From DASXMX01 sp036794395 (lineage in GTDB: Bacteria > Planctomycetota > Phycisphaerae > Tepidisphaerales > Tepidisphaeraceae), in NCBI GenBank assembly GCA_036794395.1, contig DAIRGS010000007.1, forward strand, positions 1 to 52,948: a DNA stretch of 52,948 nucleotides, written 5' to 3'. The notes under the pieces were generated by a model. It had not been told where the DNA came from, searched no databases, and saw nothing but the letters and a program-made list of their open reading frames with translations. Shown here one piece after another: positions 49,571-52,948 of the stretch. The position numbers and the translations under genes are program-made. How positions within the stretch are numbered: position 1 is the first letter of the stretch; each line of letters starts with the position of its first letter.

Positions 49571-50221
49571 ATGATGCAACCTGATCAACCACAACCCCCT
49601 GAAGGGGGCCAAGGTTCCGGCGGAGAAAAAGAAGGCGGTTCCGCGGTTTTCAGCCAGCCGTTCCACAATCAACCCGTAGCCGCCCGCGTCCCCGAAAAGA
49701 TGGCCCGAGGCACGTTTACGACCGGCGTGCTGGTCCAGGATGGCCCCAACGAATTCGTACTCGACTTCCTGCAAACCCTCTCGCGCCCGCCGCAGATTAC
49801 TGCCCGCGTTGTCATCACACCGCCCGTGATGATCGCCCTGATCAACACGCTGGCCGATAACCTCAACAAATACGTCCAATCGTACGGCCCGCCCGCCCCC
49901 CTGCCCCGGCCGGCCCAGCCCCAACGCCGACCCAACATTCAGGAAATCTACGAGAACTTCAAACTCCCCGAAGACCTTTGGAGCGGCGTCTACGCCAACA
50001 GCGTTCTCATCGGCCACGCCCCGGCCGAGTTCTTCATGGACTTCATCACCGGCTTCTACCCCACCGCCGCCGTCTCCTCACGTGTCTACCTCGCCGCCCA
50101 ACAAGCCCCCCGTGTTCTCGAAACGCTCAAGATGTCCCTGCAACAATACCAGCGCCGAGTCGCCGGACAGGCGCAACAGCCTCCTCCAACCGAGCCCCCA
50201 CCACAACCACCGACAGAGTGA
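49571..50221 (+). CDS. Protein with two tandem DUF3467 domains
   Basis: 216 residues. N-terminal and C-terminal tails are Pro/Gln/Gly-rich and presumably disordered. Two DUF3467 units are recognisable: about 37-104 (ARVPEKMARGTFTTGVLVQDGPNEFVLDF) and about 135-197 (LPEDLWSGVYANSVLIGHAPAEFFMDF). Each has the G-x-Y/F-x-N/T...H/Q-x-x-x-E-F-x-x-D-F core and a final V/L-x-x-L-x-x-x-L-x-x-Y helix. They are joined by a Pro-rich linker (PAPLPRPAQPQRR). Family members are normally single-domain and of unknown function. The duplication is in one gene. No SD seen before either of two adjacent ATGs (49571, 49574). Confidence 0.86.
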   Translation: MMQPDQPQPPEGGQGSGGEKEGGSAVFSQPFHNQPVAARVPEKMARGTFTTGVLVQDGPNEFVLDFLQTLSRPPQITARVVITPPVMIALINTLADNLNKYVQSYGPPAPLPRPAQPQRRPNIQEIYENFKLPEDLWSGVYANSVLIGHAPAEFFMDFITGFYPTAAVSSRVYLAAQQAPRVLETLKMSLQQYQRRVAGQAQQPPPTEPPPQPPTE

Positions 50222-50288
50222 GCGCCGACGGCCGGTGTCGTCTACCCCAGTTGTGCATCGCAGGCGTGACACTGTAGGCGGCCATCTT

Positions 50289-50488
50289 TTCCCTCCACCG
50301 GTACGCCCAACATTTTGCACGGATGAATTAACCCTTGGCGCAAAAAGAAGTTCGCATTCACAATTGCCTTTTGTTCATCGTGTGGCGGCGTGGACCGCCG
50401 CCAAGCTCGTTCTCAACGGACTGCGAATCTGTCGAAATAAAGGACTTACGCTATAAATGAAAAATGTTGGGCGTACCGGTGGAGGGAA
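50289..50488. repeat. 200-bp element with perfect 28-bp terminal inverted repeats
   Basis: Ends 50289-50316 and 50461-50488 are exact reverse complements (TTCCCTCCACCGGTACGCCC... and its complement). A central hairpin, TGGCGGCG/CGCCGCCA (50383-50390 and 50396-50403), lies almost exactly at the midpoint. TTCGCA at 50351 mirrors TGCGAA at 50422. So the whole element is a degenerate palindrome. It lies between two convergent genes (stops at 50221 and 50492). The 270 bases from 50222 to 50491 contain no plausible gene. The shape fits a MITE-like or transcription-terminating repeat. Confidence 0.88.
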
Positions 50489-50491
50489 GAT

Positions 50492-51430
50492 TCAGCTTGG
50501 CGAGGCTTTGTCGGTCTTCTCCCGTCCCACCCGAACCGCCCTTCGCCTTAAAACCTGCCCCACCCACACAATCCGCCAAGTGTGCGGCGAAAACAAACTG
50601 ACAACCGCGCGAGGAGACGACATCAATACGCCCGCAGCGCGCGCAGCGTGACCTCCCGCCGAAATGAGCCGGCCATGTAGCACCTGCGAAATTCCATCGG
50701 AAATGTGCTGGTTCACCCGCTCCAGTTGCACGTACGCCGGCGGGCATCTTCCCATTCGGCGGAATACCTCGTCGATCTCGTCCAGACGCTGCCCGCCTCC
50801 GACAGCCGATTTGTTATTGCCCAGCCACCGGTAGTTGGCCAGCACCTTCGGCAGATACGCAAACTTAAAACGCGGCGCCATTTTCAACCACAGGTCGTAG
50901 TCCAGCGCCCAGTGAAACCGCGGATCGACGCCCCCTACTGCCTCATACGCCCGCCGCCGAAAGAACGCCGCCGGCTGCACGATGAAATCGCTGTAATCGA
51001 ACAGGCGCCGCTGGCTGTATGGCTCGACGTGTACGCACCTGGAAATCAGAAACCCATGGGCGTCCACATAATTGGCGTCGCCATACACCACGTCCACATC
51101 CGGATGAGCGGCAAAGAACTCCGCCACCGCGTTAAACGCGCCCGGACAGAACATGTCGTCGGAATTAAGCCAAGTGAGAATCTCTCCGCCGGTCTGCTCG
51201 AACCCCCGGCGGATCGCATCGGCCTGGCCATCATCTTTTTGCGAAACCCAGCGCACTTCATCACCAAATCCGCGCAGAATTTCCGCGGTTTCATCGGTCG
51301 ATCCGCCATCCATCACCAGGTAATCCAGATTGGGGTAGCCCTGATCCAGCACGCTCCGAACCGCCACCCCGATATATTTGGCAGTGTTGAACGAAGGTGT
51401 GACGATGGCGATGCGGGGAAGCTCAGTCAT
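50492..51430 (-). CDS. GT2-family glycosyltransferase
   Basis: 312 residues with the GT-A nucleotide-sugar domain: IAIVTPSFNTAKYIGVAVRSVLDQGYPNLDYLVMDGGSTDETAEIL, DDGQADAIRRGFEQTGGEILTWLNSDDMFCPGAF (LNSDD, the DxD-type metal site), and a later FHWALDYDLWLKMA acidic motif. The pattern suits enzymes that add sugars to surface polysaccharide. The C-terminal about 60 residues are basic. The ATG overlaps the stop of the upstream symporter gene (ATGA), so they are translationally coupled. It ends 3 bases before the terminal inverted repeat element. Confidence 0.93.
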   Translation of the reverse strand: MTELPRIAIVTPSFNTAKYIGVAVRSVLDQGYPNLDYLVMDGGSTDETAEILRGFGDEVRWVSQKDDGQADAIRRGFEQTGGEILTWLNSDDMFCPGAFNAVAEFFAAHPDVDVVYGDANYVDAHGFLISRCVHVEPYSQRRLFDYSDFIVQPAAFFRRRAYEAVGGVDPRFHWALDYDLWLKMAPRFKFAYLPKVLANYRWLGNNKSAVGGGQRLDEIDEVFRRMGRCPPAYVQLERVNQHISDGISQVLHGRLISAGGHAARAAGVLMSSPRAVVSLFSPHTWRIVWVGQVLRRRAVRVGREKTDKASPS

Positions 51431-52948
51431 TCCGGCATCGCAAGTTTAGCAGGTACGGCTTTCACCTCAAAACCGCTCCCAACTTTCGCCGGATCGCCCA
51501 GCGCACAGACAATGAAGCTCGCCGCTGTGCCGATGGGCATCCACCACGTGCTGGCCAGATGCCACGGGCGATTGAACAGCAGAACACTCCACCGTTCGAG
51601 ATTGCCCGGCTGAAGCAATGCAACCACCATTACCCCCACCCCCAATGCCGCGATAACCGAGACGTTGTTCCCGCGTCGAGTGAGCAGCGCACAAAGGAAT
51701 ACGCCCAGCATGCCCGTATACGCAAACGCCATCACCCCAAGCGCAAAGTCGATCAGTGTTCGCCCATGTCCGCCATACAGCTCAATGCAGACAATCGCGA
51801 AACAAACCATAATCGCCCCCATCATCGCCACGGCCACCTTCGGCGCCTCGCTCCCCCTCTCGGCATCCGCGTATCCGCGACTCCGGCGCAAAGGCAAATA
51901 GATATCGGCGATCGCACTCGACGCCAGCGCGTTGATGGCCGAGTCCATCGATCCCTGGGCAATCGCAAAGAACCCCGCGATCGCGATGCCCGAAACCACC
52001 GTCGGCAACTCGCTCAGCAGAAAACTCGGATACGCGTTTTGCGCTGCGGGAGCATAGCTCGGAGCCGCCGCCCCCATCACATCCGGCCGTTTGTAGAAAA
52101 TATACAGCAGCAACCCAATCAACATGAACCCAGCCGACACTATGATCGCAATCACCTGCGAGTACAGAATCGAAAGCGCCCCCTTCATCGCCGATTTGGA
52201 GATTAAAAACCGCTGTGCAAAATCCTGATCCACCCCAAGTGATGCGGTGGTGAGAAAGCTGTATCCGAATACCGCCGCCCAGACGGTAAACGGCGACGTT
52301 AAATTCATCGAATAATCCAGCAGGAGCAATTTGCCATGCCCGCCCGGCCCGGTTCCCGGCTCACTCAGTATTCGAACCAGTTCCCCCACCGGCTTACCAA
52401 TCCGATGCAGCAGCAGGCCGATGCTCAAAGCCGCGGCCCCAACCACAATGAAAAACTGGATCACGTCCGTCCACACCACAGTGCGAATGCCCCCCAGCGT
52501 CGTATAAAACGTCCCCACCAATCCAATGATGCAGACGGCCACGATGAGTTGATGTTTCGATGCAACGAATGTGGTTTCACCACGCCTGGCAAACATCAGC
52601 AGGCACAGTGGCATCGCCGCGATAAACAACCGCGCTCCCGATGCCAGCATTCGCCCCGCCAGAAACATCAGGCTGACCGCCACCCGCGCCCCCTCGCCAT
52701 ATCGTTTGGCGAGGTATCCGTAAATCGTCACCGTTCCCGCGCGATAGAGCCGTGGCACAAAGATCGCGCAAATCACCGCAACCGCCACGATATTGCCCAG
52801 CCCAATGCTCAGGTAAGTGAGGTTCCCCCCATAAGACTGCTCAGGCGCGCCGACAAACGTCGCTGCCGATAGTGTCGTCGCCACAATCGAAATCGACACT
52901 GCCCACGTCGGCAGAGATCGCCCACCCAGAAAATAGTCGTTCGTATCC
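51427..52948 (-). CDS. Sodium:solute symporter (SSS family), 5' part beyond window edge
   Basis: About 507 codons are visible, and the frame stays open to the right edge. Beyond the first in-frame start codon at 52899 it continues as DTNDYFLGGRSLPTWAVSIS, the well-known SSS N-terminal loop (x-Y-F-L-G-G-R-S-x-P), followed by IVATTLSAATFVGAPEQSYGGNLTYLS. The start therefore lies outside. Many membrane helices follow, with the family-typical GGIRTVVWTDVIQFFIVVGAAA and QGSMDSAINALASSAIADIYLPL. The protein uses the sodium gradient to import a small solute (sugar, amino acid, vitamin or sialic acid); the substrate is not evident. Coupled by ATGA to the GT2 gene. Confidence 0.93.
   Translation of the reverse strand, partial: DTNDYFLGGRSLPTWAVSISIVATTLSAATFVGAPEQSYGGNLTYLSIGLGNIVAVAVICAIFVPRLYRAGTVTIYGYLAKRYGEGARVAVSLMFLAGRMLASGARLFIAAMPLCLLMFARRGETTFVASKHQLIVAVCIIGLVGTFYTTLGGIRTVVWTDVIQFFIVVGAAALSIGLLLHRIGKPVGELVRILSEPGTGPGGHGKLLLLDYSMNLTSPFTVWAAVFGYSFLTTASLGVDQDFAQRFLISKSAMKGALSILYSQVIAIIVSAGFMLIGLLLYIFYKRPDVMGAAAPSYAPAAQNAYPSFLLSELPTVVSGIAIAGFFAIAQGSMDSAINALASSAIADIYLPLRRSRGYADAERGSEAPKVAVAMMGAIMVCFAIVCIELYGGHGRTLIDFALGVMAFAYTGMLGVFLCALLTRRGNNVSVIAALGVGVMVVALLQPGNLERWSVLLFNRPWHLASTWWMPIGTAASFIVCALGDPAKVGSGFEVKAVPAKLAMPE

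Noticed and set aside
1..52948. tRNA, rRNA, riboswitch, phage integrase or IS transposase
   Set aside because: None could be recognised by eye. A covariance or HMM scan was not possible, so small RNAs could be missed.

Overview
The window looks like chromosomal DNA of a moderately GC-rich planctomycete, most likely class Phycisphaerae. This rests on several things read together: a PEP-CTERM-like surface protein ending in VPIPAALWTG, a large Hanks-type kinase with a zinc-ribbon N-terminus and a DLG in place of DFG, secreted NIPSNAP and Gfo/Idh proteins, a very large FliD, and many short intergenic palindromes. No rRNA, tRNA, CRISPR array, prophage or IS transposase is visible, so the lineage is an inference. 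A 10-N assembly gap (3992-4001) hides the start of the glucan phosphorylase gene. Layout, left to right. 1-6.6 kb: MoaE, an SDR oxidoreductase, a DUF4432 sugar-epimerase-like protein, a shortened MnmE-like GTPase and alpha-glucan phosphorylase. 6.6-8.0 kb: a compact two-gene cassette, a ParA-type ATPase translationally coupled to an unrecognised 161-residue helical protein. 8.1-12.2 kb: a MazG-like pyrophosphohydrolase, a secreted TPR/metallopeptidase and a class V aminotransferase. 12.3-15.9 kb: flagellar cap operon (small unknown gene, giant fliD, fliS). 16-20.7 kb: exported methyltransferase, PEP-CTERM-like protein, Gfo/Idh oxidoreductase, NIPSNAP protein, CoaX. 20.8-29.1 kb: Ser/Thr kinase, secreted metalloprotease, threonine aldolase, LysE exporter, membrane protein, lipoprotein hydrolase, hexulose-phosphate-synthase-like enzyme. 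29.1-29.6 kb: a roughly 408-bp imperfect palindrome. 29.6-33.6 kb: glycerol operon glpK-glpF-glpD. 34-41.3 kb: glycine-zipper protein, FabF-type ketosynthase coupled to ComB, small zinc-ribbon protein, an NtrC-type sigma-54 activator divergent from a CxxCH-containing sensor kinase, and an FkbM methyltransferase. 41.3-46.8 kb: AsmA-like protein, GT39 and GT4 glycosyltransferases. 47-52.9 kb: two small receiver proteins, one with Glu at the phosphorylation site, small hypotheticals, DUF1697, an RCK NAD-binding domain protein, a tandem DUF3467 protein, a GT2 glycosyltransferase and a sodium:solute symporter that runs off the right edge. Two themes stand out. First, three intergenic matches to the sigma-54 -24/-12 promoter (before the glycine-zipper, zinc-ribbon and small-receiver genes) lie in the same part of the window as the NtrC activator and its probable sensor kinase. 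This suggests a local sigma-54 signalling module whose sensor may bind heme c. Second, there is an unusual density of intergenic palindromic repeat families, including a 200-bp element with perfect 28-bp terminal inverted repeats and a low-complexity repeat inserted in frame into the GT39 gene. Four genes without a Shine-Dalgarno sequence have a TATACT-like -10 box 6-7 bases before the start codon, suggesting leaderless transcription.
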